Positions 32,889 to 42,267 are shown, counted from the first letter of the stretch. The stretch is 64,000 bases of DNA from Methanoregula sp. UBA64 (GCF_002502735.1 NZ_DAQC01000001.1:1061212-1125211), one strand, 5' to 3'. Numbers and translations are program-made. Notes: generated by a model not told the origin, from the sequence alone.

Positions 32889-34844
32889 ATGGATCTTTTG
32901 ACGAAATACAGGACTGCTGCCACGGGCAGCGCTGCCCGGCTCTTCAGGATTAAAGAACAGGCAGTCAGGTCTGTCTTCTTCTGCACAGCCCTCTTTGCCG
33001 TTGTAGTTATCTCGTTTATCCTCCTCTTCTTGCTCCGGGACGGGTATCCCATCTTTGAGACCGTGGGAATCCCGGCATTCCTCTTCGGGATGTCATGGAC
33101 ACCGACCGCCATGGAGCCGGCATACGGGATTTTTCCCTTAATTGTCGGCACCATCTTCGTTACCCTCGGTGCCATGATCTTTGCCGTCCCGCTTTCCCTG
33201 GGCTGTGCCATCTACATATCGGAGATCGCGTCTCCCCGCATCAAGAGCATCTTAAAACCGGCCACGGAACTTCTCGCAGGCATTCCTTCTGTCGTATACG
33301 GCTTTTTCGGCCTGATCGTTCTTACCACGCTCATCCGCGAAGTCTTCGACCTCCCGACCGGGGAAACCTGGCTTGCCGGGTCGATCCTGCTGGGCATCAT
33401 GGCCCTCCCCACGATCATCAGCGTGTCGGAGGACGCCATCAGTTCCGTTCCTCACGAGTTCCGCGAAGGGTCCCTTGCGGTCGGGGCAACCCGGTGGGAG
33501 ACTATCAGCCGGGTTATCGTCCCGGCAGCCCTTTCGGGAATCGCAGCCGCGATCATCCTCGGGATCGGACGGGCAATTGGCGAGACCATGGCGGTCCTGA
33601 TGGTCACCGGGAATGCAGCCATCCTGCCGGACCCCATCTGGAACGTCCTCTCCCCCATCCGCACGCTTACCGGCACGCTCGGTATCGAGATGGGCGAAGT
33701 CTCGGTCGGGGGAGACCATTACCATGCCCTTTTCGGCGTTGCCGTGGTCCTTCTCCTCATTACGCTGATAGTAAACCTGAGTGCGGTCCGGATCCTCAAC
33801 TACCTCAATGAAGGGCGGACTTCCCGAAAATCTGCCGGCAGATCTTTCCTTTCTTTGCAGGCACGTGACAGGCTCCGCACAACACTCTCCTGGGGGCTTG
33901 CAGCCGCGGGTGCAGTCTTCCTGTGCATCATAGCACCCCCCTGGATTGCGCTCCCCCTGATTGCAGGAGCTGCACTCTGGTATTTCTACGGACGGCAGCG
34001 GATCAGCAGGTACCAGTCGGAAAAGATTGCGATTGGCCTGCTCGTTATGGCATCCGTAATCGTCATCGGGATCCTCGTCTTTATCCTGCAGGACATCGTC
34101 GTTAACGGGCTGCCGGCATTGAGCTGGGAATTCCTGACCCAGCCACCCACCGATCTCGGAAGATCGGGCGGGATCTTCCCGGCCATTATCGGGACGCTCT
34201 ACCTCGTCTGCGGGGCGATCCTGATTGCCCTTCCTCTCGGGGTCGGTGCGGCCATCTACCTGGTCGAGTATACCCGCGAAGGAAAGATCACCCGGCTGAT
34301 CCGGACCGGGGTCGACCTGCTTAACGGGACGCCCTCGATCGTGTTCGGGCTCTTTGCCTTCTCGTTTATCGTAATCTACCTCAACGTCGGGGTATCGCTC
34401 CTTGCCGGGCAGATCACCCTCGCCCTCATGGTCCTCCCGACTATCATCCGGACAACGGAAGAATCCCTCAAAAGCATCCCGCAGTCCCTCCGCGAGGGAA
34501 GCCTGGCCCTCGGCGCTACCCGGTGGCAGACCATAAAAAGCGTGGTCCTTCCCCCGGCAATACCGGGGATCGTCACGGGAGCCATCCTTTCCCTCGGGAG
34601 AGCCGCCGGGGAAACCGCACCGATCATGTTTACCGCGGTCGTATTCTCGTCCCGCTTCCTCCCGACTTCCGTCTTCCAGCCGGTCATGGCTCTGCCCTAC
34701 CACCTCTTCATCCTCGCGACAAACATCCCGGGGGCTTCGGTGAACAAGTACGGTACGGCACTGGTCCTGCTCATCTTTGTCGTGGGAATCTACTCGGTTG
34801 CCATCCTTGTCAGGAACCATTATGCAAACAAGATACGGGGATAA
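32889..34844 (+). CDS. Fused phosphate permease PstC-PstA
   Basis: A 651-residue protein joining two ABC permease halves. Residues about 20-310 match PstC, with an E-A-x-x-x-G EAA-loop (F-R-E-G-S-L-A-V-G-A-T-R-W), and residues about 380-650 match PstA, with a second EAA-loop (L-R-E-G-S-L-A-L-G-A-T-R-W). About 70 residues of linker with helices connect them. Each half should span the membrane six times. Separate pstC and pstA are usual. It lies between pstS and pstB in the normal order. Confidence 0.93.
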   Translation: MDLLTKYRTAATGSAARLFRIKEQAVRSVFFCTALFAVVVISFILLFLLRDGYPIFETVGIPAFLFGMSWTPTAMEPAYGIFPLIVGTIFVTLGAMIFAVPLSLGCAIYISEIASPRIKSILKPATELLAGIPSVVYGFFGLIVLTTLIREVFDLPTGETWLAGSILLGIMALPTIISVSEDAISSVPHEFREGSLAVGATRWETISRVIVPAALSGIAAAIILGIGRAIGETMAVLMVTGNAAILPDPIWNVLSPIRTLTGTLGIEMGEVSVGGDHYHALFGVAVVLLLITLIVNLSAVRILNYLNEGRTSRKSAGRSFLSLQARDRLRTTLSWGLAAAGAVFLCIIAPPWIALPLIAGAALWYFYGRQRISRYQSEKIAIGLLVMASVIVIGILVFILQDIVVNGLPALSWEFLTQPPTDLGRSGGIFPAIIGTLYLVCGAILIALPLGVGAAIYLVEYTREGKITRLIRTGVDLLNGTPSIVFGLFAFSFIVIYLNVGVSLLAGQITLALMVLPTIIRTTEESLKSIPQSLREGSLALGATRWQTIKSVVLPPAIPGIVTGAILSLGRAAGETAPIMFTAVVFSSRFLPTSVFQPVMALPYHLFILATNIPGASVNKYGTALVLLIFVVGIYSVAILVRNHYANKIRG

Positions 34845-34847
34845 CGC

Positions 34848-35606
<759 letters not shown>

Positions 35607-35615
35607 GGGGAAATT

Positions 35616-36266
35616 ATGACGGATAAATTCCATTCGGAACTCAAAGACCTAAAAAAACACGTCTCGGAAATGGCACGGTTTGCCCTCCAGATGCTCAAGG
35701 ACTCGCAGGAGGCATTTCTCAACCAGGACGAGGCGCTCGCGGCAGCAGTGCTTGTCAGGAAAGACCAGATCCGGGAACAGACGGTCGCTCTTGAGGAGAC
35801 CTGTTACCAGCTCATCGCACTCAACCAGCCGGTGGCAAAGGATATGCGGATCATTGCCTGCTCGCTCAAGGTGATCTCTGCCTCCGAACGGATCGGCAGG
35901 TACGGGAAGTCGACGGCAAAGATCGTAAAGGAGATCGCCGGCAAACCCCATATCGCGAACATGATGAGCCTCCCGCTCATGTCGGAATACGTGATCGCGA
36001 TGATCGATGACGCACTGACTGCCTATGAGACAGAAAATCTCCGTAAAATCGAAGGTTTTTCGGGACGGGACGATTCCATCGACGCCCTCCGCCATTCCAT
36101 TTTCCGGGAAGCCATCACCTACATGATGGAGAACCCCAAGACCATCACCCAGGCCACGTATTACATCATCCTTGCACGGTATCTCGAACGCTGTGCCGAC
36201 CACGCCTGCAAGATTGCCGAGAATGTCCAGTATATGGAGACCGGGGAACGCGTCGAGATCAAGTAA
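35616..36266 (+). CDS. phoU: Phosphate signalling protein PhoU
   Basis: A 216-residue helical protein of two PhoU repeats, opening F-H-S-E-L-K-D-L-K-K-H-V-S-E-M, with metal-binding-type A-S-E-R-I-G-R-Y and L-E-R-C-A-D-H-A in the two bundles. PhoU tunes Pst activity and, in bacteria, PhoR signalling. It is the last gene of the operon (nine bases after pstB). A T-rich run after the stop may terminate transcription. Confidence 0.92.
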   Translation: MTDKFHSELKDLKKHVSEMARFALQMLKDSQEAFLNQDEALAAAVLVRKDQIREQTVALEETCYQLIALNQPVAKDMRIIACSLKVISASERIGRYGKSTAKIVKEIAGKPHIANMMSLPLMSEYVIAMIDDALTAYETENLRKIEGFSGRDDSIDALRHSIFREAITYMMENPKTITQATYYIILARYLERCADHACKIAENVQYMETGERVEIK

Positions 36267-36409
36267 TTTTTTTTGTTTGCACGTTCCTTTGAGGTTCATC
36301 CGGTCTTTCCCCATCCTTTTTTCCCGTGCTCGGAATTGGCGAATGCATAATTTTTCCGGCCACAAAAATATAGAGAAAATATTTATTGTATATAGTTAAT
36401 CTCTAATGT

Positions 36410-36589
36410 ATGTGTTCTGAAATACGGACTGTCCCGGGAAAAGATCCTTCTGCAACGATCCCGGATCCCTGCACTACCTGCCCTGCTGACGATCCCACGG
36501 TTGAGCGGGACGACCTGCTCACCGATATCAACGGGTGTTCCTATATCGAAGTCAGGATCTGCGATCTGGACCGGTTTTGTTCGAAATAA
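36410..36589 (+). CDS. Small Cys-containing ORF, unknown
   Basis: A 59-residue open frame beginning M-C-S-E-I and ending R-F-C-S-K, with Cys at about 2, 21, 24, 43, 51 and 57; C-T-T-C is a metal-binding-like pair. A TATA box (TTTATTGTATATAG, about 36381-36394) lies about 16 bases before the ATG, which fits a leaderless transcript. I do not recognise it. It sits between phoU and the kinase gene and is too short to rest on length alone. Confidence 0.5.
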   Translation: MCSEIRTVPGKDPSATIPDPCTTCPADDPTVERDDLLTDINGCSYIEVRICDLDRFCSK

Positions 36590-36730
36590 CCGGAGTTTCT
36601 TTTTTTTAAAGGGTGTGGCGGGCAGGATACTGCAGGGCTCATTGTTCCGCCGTAACTATTGTGTACGCTATATTCTAAATAAGAAAATATGATATTACGA
36701 TGACACCCATGTGTGCATACCGATAGTACC

Positions 36731-38548
36731 ATGAGAATCCGCACACGTTCCTTTGTCATCCTCGTCACCGTCCTGGTACTCTTTCTTGCAGTTCTGGGGT
36801 TTATCACCCAGTTCCTGATCCTGGGATCGTTCCAGTCCCTCGAAGATCGTGAGATGACGGCAAATGTCCAGCGGGTCGTTGCGAATCTCGACGACCAGAA
36901 ACAATCGCTCTCCCTGACCTGCCAGGACTGGGCCGGAAGGGACGACATCGCTGCACCGATCGATTCCCGCGATCCCGGGAATACGCAAAAAGTTCAGACC
37001 GCGGATCTCGCCCCGGGCTCGGCGGATATTGATTACCTCGTTGCTTATAATGCGGAGGGAAAACTGGTCTTTTTTGAGGACATCAACCACCCCGACAACG
37101 AGACACTGCCGGCCTCCGTAACCCTTGACCGGATAATAAAAGAGAGCATCCTCCCGGAGGGGATGCCTCTGGGCGTCTCGGGAAGAGGCGGCATTTCCGA
37201 CATGGACGGCACGCCGGTCCTGCTCACGGGCTGCATGATCCGCGGAAGCAATACCTCGGAACCGGTAAAGGGAACCCTGGTAGTAGCCCGGAAAATTACC
37301 GATGAACGGATCAACCAGCTGGAGAACAACCTGCAGATACCATCGATCACGTTCTCCCGGTACGACGGGAATGCCAGTGCCCTGGTAACCGACGATCACG
37401 GGATCACCGACATGAAAAAAGGCAGGATCCTGACCCGGCCTTCTGGCAGAACGGAGATGCAGGGCGTTGCCATGGTCACCGGGATCGAGAACAAGCCGAC
37501 ATTTATTCTCCTGAAGGTGACCACCGACCGCCCGGTCTACCAGCAGGTCCAGGCATCGATCCTGATCGTTGCCTTTGCCATCATCATCCTCGGCACCTTG
37601 ATCATCCTGTCGGTTCAGTTCCTGTTACAGCGGTTCGCGCTCGATCCGCTGGACAGGCTCAACCGGAACGTAAAAGAGATCGGAACTTCCGGCGAGCTTT
37701 CCGGGAGGGTACCGGTCTCTGGTGACGAGGAGGTGGTCTCGCTCGCCCGCTCGCTCAACCGGATGCTCGATGTGATAGAACACCAGCGGGACAAACTGGC
37801 AACCGCCCGGCAGGATCTTGCCTCCCGCAACCGCGAACTCGAAGAGCTCAACCGCAAGGCAAACCTGTACCTCGATATCTACCTCGATGTGCTCACGTAC
37901 GAGATCCTCAACGCCAACATGGGCCTTGCCGGATATGCCGAGTACCTCAAGGATACGGCAAGAGGAAACGAACGGGTCCTGCTCGAACGGATCAGCGAGC
38001 TCGCAAGAAAGAGCAGCAGCGTGATCCGCAATGTCGAGACTATCAGCAGGATCTACAAGACACCTCCCGAGGTGGTGCCGGTCAACCTGCTTGCGATTAT
38101 TAAAAAAGAGGCTGATGCACGCCCGGGCACCCGGATCGTAATCTCCGGGTGCGACACCGACGTAATGGCAAACGATATGCTGGGGGTTGTCTTTGATAAC
38201 CTCTTCTCCAACAGCCTCAAGTTCGGGGGAAGCGGTGTTGCGATCGCGGTCAGCGCACAAAACACCGGTTCCGGGATGCTCGAAGTATCCGTGGAGGATA
38301 ACGGGCCCGGGATCGACGATGCCGCAAAACCCCTCGTGTTCGACCGGTTTGTCCGGGGCTCGACAGTACGGAGCAGTTACGGCCTGGGGCTCTCTATCGT
38401 GAAGATGCTTATCGAGAGTTACGGGGGAACGGTCCGGGCGGACGATCGCGTTGCCGGCAACCCGGCGCAGGGAGTAGCGATACGGTTTACCCTCCGCCTC
38501 GCCCCGGCTGTGCCGGACCGCAGCCCGGAATCCCCGGGCAGTGCCTGA
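36731..38548 (+). CDS. CHASE4-HAMP sensor kinase lacking the phosphoacceptor His
   Basis: About 605 residues: helix near 10-32, a CHASE4-like extracellular domain (about 40-270), a second helix near 275-300, HAMP (about 300-355) and a coiled coil. The dimerisation helix reads L-D-V-L-T-Y-E-I-L-N-A-N-M where methanogen kinases have T-H-D-I-x-N; Tyr390 stands in place of the His. The ATPase domain (about 450-600) looks intact, with D-N-L-F-S-N-S-L-K-F, V-E-D-N-G-P-G-I-D and Y-G-L-G-L-S-I-V. It may sense and bind ATP but cannot phosphorylate itself on that His. Start 36731 is preferred over GTG 36713. Confidence 0.85.
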   Translation: MRIRTRSFVILVTVLVLFLAVLGFITQFLILGSFQSLEDREMTANVQRVVANLDDQKQSLSLTCQDWAGRDDIAAPIDSRDPGNTQKVQTADLAPGSADIDYLVAYNAEGKLVFFEDINHPDNETLPASVTLDRIIKESILPEGMPLGVSGRGGISDMDGTPVLLTGCMIRGSNTSEPVKGTLVVARKITDERINQLENNLQIPSITFSRYDGNASALVTDDHGITDMKKGRILTRPSGRTEMQGVAMVTGIENKPTFILLKVTTDRPVYQQVQASILIVAFAIIILGTLIILSVQFLLQRFALDPLDRLNRNVKEIGTSGELSGRVPVSGDEEVVSLARSLNRMLDVIEHQRDKLATARQDLASRNRELEELNRKANLYLDIYLDVLTYEILNANMGLAGYAEYLKDTARGNERVLLERISELARKSSSVIRNVETISRIYKTPPEVVPVNLLAIIKKEADARPGTRIVISGCDTDVMANDMLGVVFDNLFSNSLKFGGSGVAIAVSAQNTGSGMLEVSVEDNGPGIDDAAKPLVFDRFVRGSTVRSSYGLGLSIVKMLIESYGGTVRADDRVAGNPAQGVAIRFTLRLAPAVPDRSPESPGSA

Positions 38549-38595
38549 AATTCCCGGAAAATATCTCTATATTTTATAGAGGCACTTGTAGCAAC

Positions 38596-38622
38596 TATAC
38601 TCTATGTCGATAAAGAATATAT
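38596..38622 (+). promoter_or_regulatory. ncRNA candidate promoter with pstS-like element
   Basis: TATACTCTATGTCGATAAAG at 38596-38615 is followed by a TATA-like AATATATTTT at about 38617-38626. A start about 25 bases on falls at about 38641-38648, where the first stem of the structured region begins. Confidence 0.5.
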
Positions 38623-38644
38623 TTTCCGGCAACAACAGGTTAGT

Positions 38645-38815
38645 TGTACAGTCCGGGAATACCCGCATCATGACAGGGGTCCCCGTGAGCACTGACGGTT
38701 CCAGACCGTAACCCCCTGTCCCCGGACTGTCCAGCAATCCACATCAGTTCCTGACAATCCGGGCCCCCACGGTTATCGGGGGGCCCGGGTTCACTCCTGA
38801 GATCGGGTCTTTCTT
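38645..38815 (+). ncRNA. Structured non-coding RNA candidate
   Basis: Nested stems are visible. A perfect 10-bp stem joins 38648-38657 (ACAGTCCGGG) to 38721-38730 (CCCGGACTGT). Inside it, GACAGGGG (38672-38679) pairs with CCCCTGTC (38713-38720), and a 5-bp hairpin sits at 38695-38709. Downstream an about 13-bp hairpin (38756-38768 with 38779-38791) is followed by a T-rich tail at 38808-38816. It lies between two convergent genes and has no credible ORF. No known RNA family is recognised; it has none of the signatures I know for SRP or RNase P RNA. Confidence 0.55.
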
Positions 38816-38880
38816 TTAAAAAAATGCCAAAAAAGATTATTCTGGTTGCGATCCACGGAAAGCAGGATGCTGCCCGGGGA

Positions 38881-39270
38881 TCATTTGTTGACGATAATCG
38901 TGCCCCTGATGGCGGCATTATCCGCGCAATGGTACGTATAGGTGCCGGGGATAGTGAACGAGAACTGGTACCGGTGGTTGGTTACGAGAAGGGGCGAGGT
39001 AAACGCATCCGGCATCCCGGGATCGGAGGTAACAATATGGTTGCCGATATCGGTATTAATCCAGGTGACCGTTACCCCCTTGTCGATGACCAGGATCTGG
39101 GGGTTGACACTCGCGCTTCCGATAAGGATCGTGGTTTTGGGGGAATATACGGGGGTCGGGGGCGGGGTTTTCGATGACGATGTATCTGTGCAGCCGGCAA
39201 CAAATACCAGGGCGGCGGCCACTAAAAAAACGCCAAGGATCAGGATGAGAGGGCCGGATCGAACATGCAT
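38881..39270 (-). CDS. Cupredoxin-like lipoprotein with missing copper ligands
   Basis: A 129-residue protein with a hydrophobic N-terminus and lipobox V-F-V-A-G-C27, then a T/P-rich linker and a plastocyanin-type fold (V-T-W-I-N-T-D, then Y-T-Y-H-C). The type-1 copper ligands expected are His78 (I-G-N-H), Cys115 and then His and Met in C-x-x-H-x-x-M. Here the segment is C-A-D-N-A-A-I, so His is Asn118 and Met is Ile121. Copper binding is therefore doubtful. The start at 39270 places the signal correctly; the upstream M at 39327 adds an extra leader. Confidence 0.75.
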   Translation of the reverse strand: MHVRSGPLILILGVFLVAAALVFVAGCTDTSSSKTPPPTPVYSPKTTILIGSASVNPQILVIDKGVTVTWINTDIGNHIVTSDPGMPDAFTSPLLVTNHRYQFSFTIPGTYTYHCADNAAIRGTIIVNK

Positions 39271-39419
39271 ACCATACAATTTGTCGACAATCATTAAAAA
39301 TTCGCGGGTAGTGCCAGTATGCCCCATCTCCCGGGTTACGACGGAAAAACCCCTGCATACCGGGATGAAAAGACCATGCCCGGGCCGGGTTTAACTAGAT
39401 AAAAAGGCAATGGGTAGGT

Positions 39420-39827
39420 ATGTCACTTTTTGTATGGTCTGACGACCTGAGCGTGAAGGTGAACGCAATTGACGACCAGCACAAGAAGCTCATTATGCTG
39501 ATCAACTCCCTTCACGATGCAATGCGTGCGGGCGAAGGAAAACAGGTCCTGGATAAGACCTTAAACGAACTTGCGGAGTACACGGTCTACCACTTCCAGA
39601 CCGAGGAGAAGTACATGCAGCAGTTCCATTACCCGACCTATCTCCAGCACAAGGCGCAGCACGATGCCTTTGTGAAGAAAGTTGCCGATTTCCAGAAGGA
39701 GTACATGGCAGGGCGGCTCGGTCTGACGCTCGATCTCATGAAGTTCCTGCGGGACTGGGTGGAGAACCACATCAAGTCGACCGACAAGGGATATTCAGCC
39801 CTGTTCCTGAAAAACGGGCTGAAATAA
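39420..39827 (+). CDS. Bacteriohemerythrin
   Basis: A 135-residue four-helix hemerythrin-fold protein with a complete di-iron set by position: His21, His58, Glu62, His77, His81, His117 and Asp122. These match the canonical H-x-x-x-E and H-x-x-x-H spacing. It binds O2 reversibly and could sense or store oxygen, or protect an anaerobe. It starts at a GTAGGT-like element just before the ATG and is monocistronic. Confidence 0.92.
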   Translation: MSLFVWSDDLSVKVNAIDDQHKKLIMLINSLHDAMRAGEGKQVLDKTLNELAEYTVYHFQTEEKYMQQFHYPTYLQHKAQHDAFVKKVADFQKEYMAGRLGLTLDLMKFLRDWVENHIKSTDKGYSALFLKNGLK

Positions 39828-39967
39828 CAAGATTTTTCTTTTATCGGGAATATCCGGAAAAAACCCGGCATTCTTTCTTTTTTATTCTTCGTTACCCACC
39901 GGAGGAATCCATCTGTCCGTTCCCCGGCAGGAATCTGGGAACAAAAAGAGGTGAAATGGATGCGTCC

Positions 39968-40051
39968 TCATGCTGCAGGCAGCAGGTGGACAATGGTCTG
40001 GAGAATCGCGATGATGATGTTAAGGAACAGGGTCCAGTCAAACATTTTCAC
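39968..40051 (-). CDS. Tiny hydrophobic peptide with perfect Shine-Dalgarno
   Basis: A 27-residue frame (25 if started at the internal ATG at 40045) reading MKMFDWTLFLNIIIAILQTI... and ending L-L-P-A-A, a single membrane-spanning helix. GGAGGTGA sits five to eleven bases before the start, the best Shine-Dalgarno seen in the window, and a TATA-like TTTTATA lies near 40100. Family is unknown; it could be a small membrane regulator or a type I toxin-like peptide. Too short for ordinary gene callers. Confidence 0.55.
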   Translation of the reverse strand: MKMFDWTLFLNIIIAILQTIVHLLPAA

Positions 40052-40309
40052 GCTCACCTCCTTTTTGGTGTATGAATGATACTTCCCCCTGTTTTGGTAT
40101 AAAACTGGCGATGAGTGAAAAATATTTTTTCGTTAACTTTGGAGAGTGGTTCAGAAGATCATGATGCTTACCATGCATTTTTCTGGGAAAAACGGGCTCC
40201 TGGGATCTCTGATCCGGCGCAAACCTATTTCACGATCCGGTATCCATGCATCGTAAAGGAGCCGGACCTGTCCCGGCAGATCAGGACCGGTCTCTTGGGA
40301 GTGACAGCG

Positions 40310-41071
40310 ATGTACCATCCTCAGGATCCGGACACAAATAAAAAACGGCCGCCCCAACACGCGACCCTTCCCCATGCAGGTGAAAACTCCAGACCTACGG
40401 AGATGTTAGCCTCGTGGCTCCAGCAGATTGTCGACTGTTCACCCATCCCGCAGTTCGTCATCGGCAAAGACCACCGGGTAAAGTTCTGGAACAAGGCACT
40501 CGAACGGTATTCCGGCCTCAGGGCCACAGAGATGGCAGGGACTAACCGGCAGTGGCAGGCATTCTATAAGGAGGAGCGCCCCACCCTGGTCGATGTGCTC
40601 CTTGAGGGGAAGACCGATGAAATTACCCAGCTGTACGAAGGCAGGTATAACAGGTCGGTCCTCATTGAGGACGCGTGGGAGGCAACAGACTTCTTCCCCC
40701 AAATTGGTAAAAACGGCACGTGGCTTCACTTCACGGCAGCGCTGATCCGTGACGATACCGGGGATGTCATGGGGGCAGTGGAAACCCTCGAAGACATTAC
40801 CGACCTGATGAAAGCCGAAGAACTGATCGCGTATATGACCGAGATGACGATGCGGGTTGCCCACCCGGTCGGGATCATCCGGGAGAACCTGCAGGACATT
40901 GCCCGGCTTACCCGGGAGGGAAAACTGGTCCCGGAGGAGATCGGGATACTTCTCGATACCCAGGTGCGTAATGCAGCGCAGATCCAGAAGAACACAGAGG
41001 ACTTCCAGAAAGCGGTTGTGGAGAAACACCAGGAGATCCCGGAAGCATACCGCAAGTTCCTTTCCGGGTGA
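40310..41071 (+). CDS. PAS-domain protein
   Basis: A 253-residue protein with a PAS domain at about residues 40-170 (C-S-P-I-P-Q-F-V-I-G-K-D-H-R-V-K-F-W-N-K-A-L-E-R-Y-S pattern; about 20 residues quoted in pieces) and a helical C-terminus similar to a truncated histidine-kinase dimerisation helix but without the expected His or an ATPase domain. The ATG at 40310 has GGGAGTGA eight bases upstream; a longer frame to GTG 40115 lacks homology in its first 65 residues. It probably binds a cofactor or ligand and signals through a partner; 41078 follows seven bases later. Confidence 0.8.
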   Translation: MYHPQDPDTNKKRPPQHATLPHAGENSRPTEMLASWLQQIVDCSPIPQFVIGKDHRVKFWNKALERYSGLRATEMAGTNRQWQAFYKEERPTLVDVLLEGKTDEITQLYEGRYNRSVLIEDAWEATDFFPQIGKNGTWLHFTAALIRDDTGDVMGAVETLEDITDLMKAEELIAYMTEMTMRVAHPVGIIRENLQDIARLTREGKLVPEEIGILLDTQVRNAAQIQKNTEDFQKAVVEKHQEIPEAYRKFLSG

Positions 41072-41077
41072 TCTCGC

Positions 41078-41629
41078 GTGCCGACGATTGTGAACGCGGA
41101 CGAGCTTGCACAGAAGCGGATCTTTCTGGTTCTTGCCACCCCCGGCAGCATACGGCAGTGCAATATCGACCTGATCCGCCAGATTACGGAGAGTGGGTTC
41201 CACACGATCGTTATCACGACGAACTTTCCGTACAGCATCCTTGTCAGGCTGTATGCGAAGCAGGGGATCGATTCGGGGAAGGTCTCGTTTATCGATGCCG
41301 TGACGCATAACTCGGTCGGTTCTGCCAAAAATATCCCGGGGGTAGTCCGGTTCGTCAACCACCCGTCCGATCTCACCGAGATGGGCATTGCGGTGACCGA
41401 GGTCTTAAAAGAGCTTTCAGGGAAAAAAGTCTGTATCCTGTATGATTCCATCAGTACGATGCTCATCTATCTCTCGTCGTCCAACATCTCCCGTTTTATC
41501 CATTTTGTTACAAACAGGCTCCGGCTCACGGATGTCTCGGGTATTTTCCTTGCGGTGGAGAAGGGGCTCGACCCGATGCTGATGACCCAGCTCACGACCT
41601 TTGTGGACACCGTGATCGATACCGGGTGA
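41078..41629 (+). CDS. RecA/KaiC-like fold protein, P-loop lost (DUF835-like)
   Basis: A 183-residue protein with alternating strand-helix pattern: R-I-F-L-V-L-A-T-P-G-S-I-R-Q at the P-loop position but lacking G-x-x-x-x-G-K-T; then F-H-T-I-V-I-T-T-N and K-V-C-I-L-Y-D-S-I-S-T near the Walker B position. It resembles archaeal KaiC-derived or DUF835-type proteins that work beside PAS proteins. ATP binding is doubtful. It is in an operon with the PAS gene. Family name is uncertain; only fold resemblance is claimed. Confidence 0.55.
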   Translation: MPTIVNADELAQKRIFLVLATPGSIRQCNIDLIRQITESGFHTIVITTNFPYSILVRLYAKQGIDSGKVSFIDAVTHNSVGSAKNIPGVVRFVNHPSDLTEMGIAVTEVLKELSGKKVCILYDSISTMLIYLSSSNISRFIHFVTNRLRLTDVSGIFLAVEKGLDPMLMTQLTTFVDTVIDTG

Positions 41630-41770
41630 GTTCCCGGATTTTTTTAAAAAAGCAATTTGAGAGAGGGGATTATTTCCCGATCCCTTCCGGCCCTGATCGT
41701 TTTTGTCTGCCGGGCCGCCCGGTACCAGTACCACACGTTTTCCCAACTAGGATAAGGAGGAGGGTCGGCC

Positions 41771-42110
41771 CGGGCCGGAGGGGGGGGTACCCCCCACCTG
41801 CTCCGGCATATGGGGTGGGGGGTGATCCCCTCTTTGAAAAATAATGGGTGGGGGGGTAGGGGCTACCCCCCCTACCCCCTTGTCCGGAAAGCGGCTCCTT
41901 TTTTGCACAACCAAAACCTGTGTTTCGCGTGGAATTACGACGAGGGGGAAAACCCGGCACGATCACCATTTTTTTTGAGGAGGGGGGCCAATCCGGGCCG
42001 GAGGGGGGGGAGGGTACCCCCCACCTGCACCGGCATATGGGGAGGGGGGTAATCCCCTCTTTGAAAAATAATGTGTGGGGGGGTGGGGGCCACCCCCCCT
42101 CCCCCATTTG
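41771..42110 (+). repeat. Composite G/C-rich dispersed repeat, copy B
   Basis: Two direct units, 41771-41880 and 41994-42106, share the core GGGGTACCCCCCACCTGC, CCGGCATATGGGG, ATCCCCTCTTTGAAAAATAA and a GGGG...CCCCCC block. The spacer 41881-41993 contains TTTCGCGTGGAATTACGA, the inverted match of 162-185 in copy A. The whole 41630-42245 gap otherwise holds no gene. It is the inverted counterpart of the repeat at 1-350. Confidence 0.75.
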
Positions 42111-42246
42111 GCAGATATCCCCCTGCCTTTCACATTTTTTTATGACAAATTGTCGGAACAGTTTCGCGGATAAATAAATTCTAAAAATAAGCCGCATAAA
42201 TCAAACATATTTTAAAATTTCAGAATCTTCGTTTTCCCCGCCCTTA

Positions 42247-42258
42247 CCCTTATAAACC
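42247..42258 (+). promoter_or_regulatory. TATA promoter of the PIN-ATPase gene
   Basis: CCTTATAAACC is a strong TATA box about 90 bases before the ATG at 42346, so transcription should begin near 42280 and include the palindrome. Confidence 0.65.
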
Positions 42259-42267
42259 CCAGCGCCG

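Noticed and set aside
38640..38918. 92-codon minus-strand frame in the ncRNA region
   Set aside because: It runs across the cupredoxin end and the perfect stems, with no start signal and no recognisable domain.
40115..40309. N-terminal extension of the PAS protein from a GTG
   Set aside because: The extra 65 residues show no domain, and the ATG at 40310 has a good Shine-Dalgarno.
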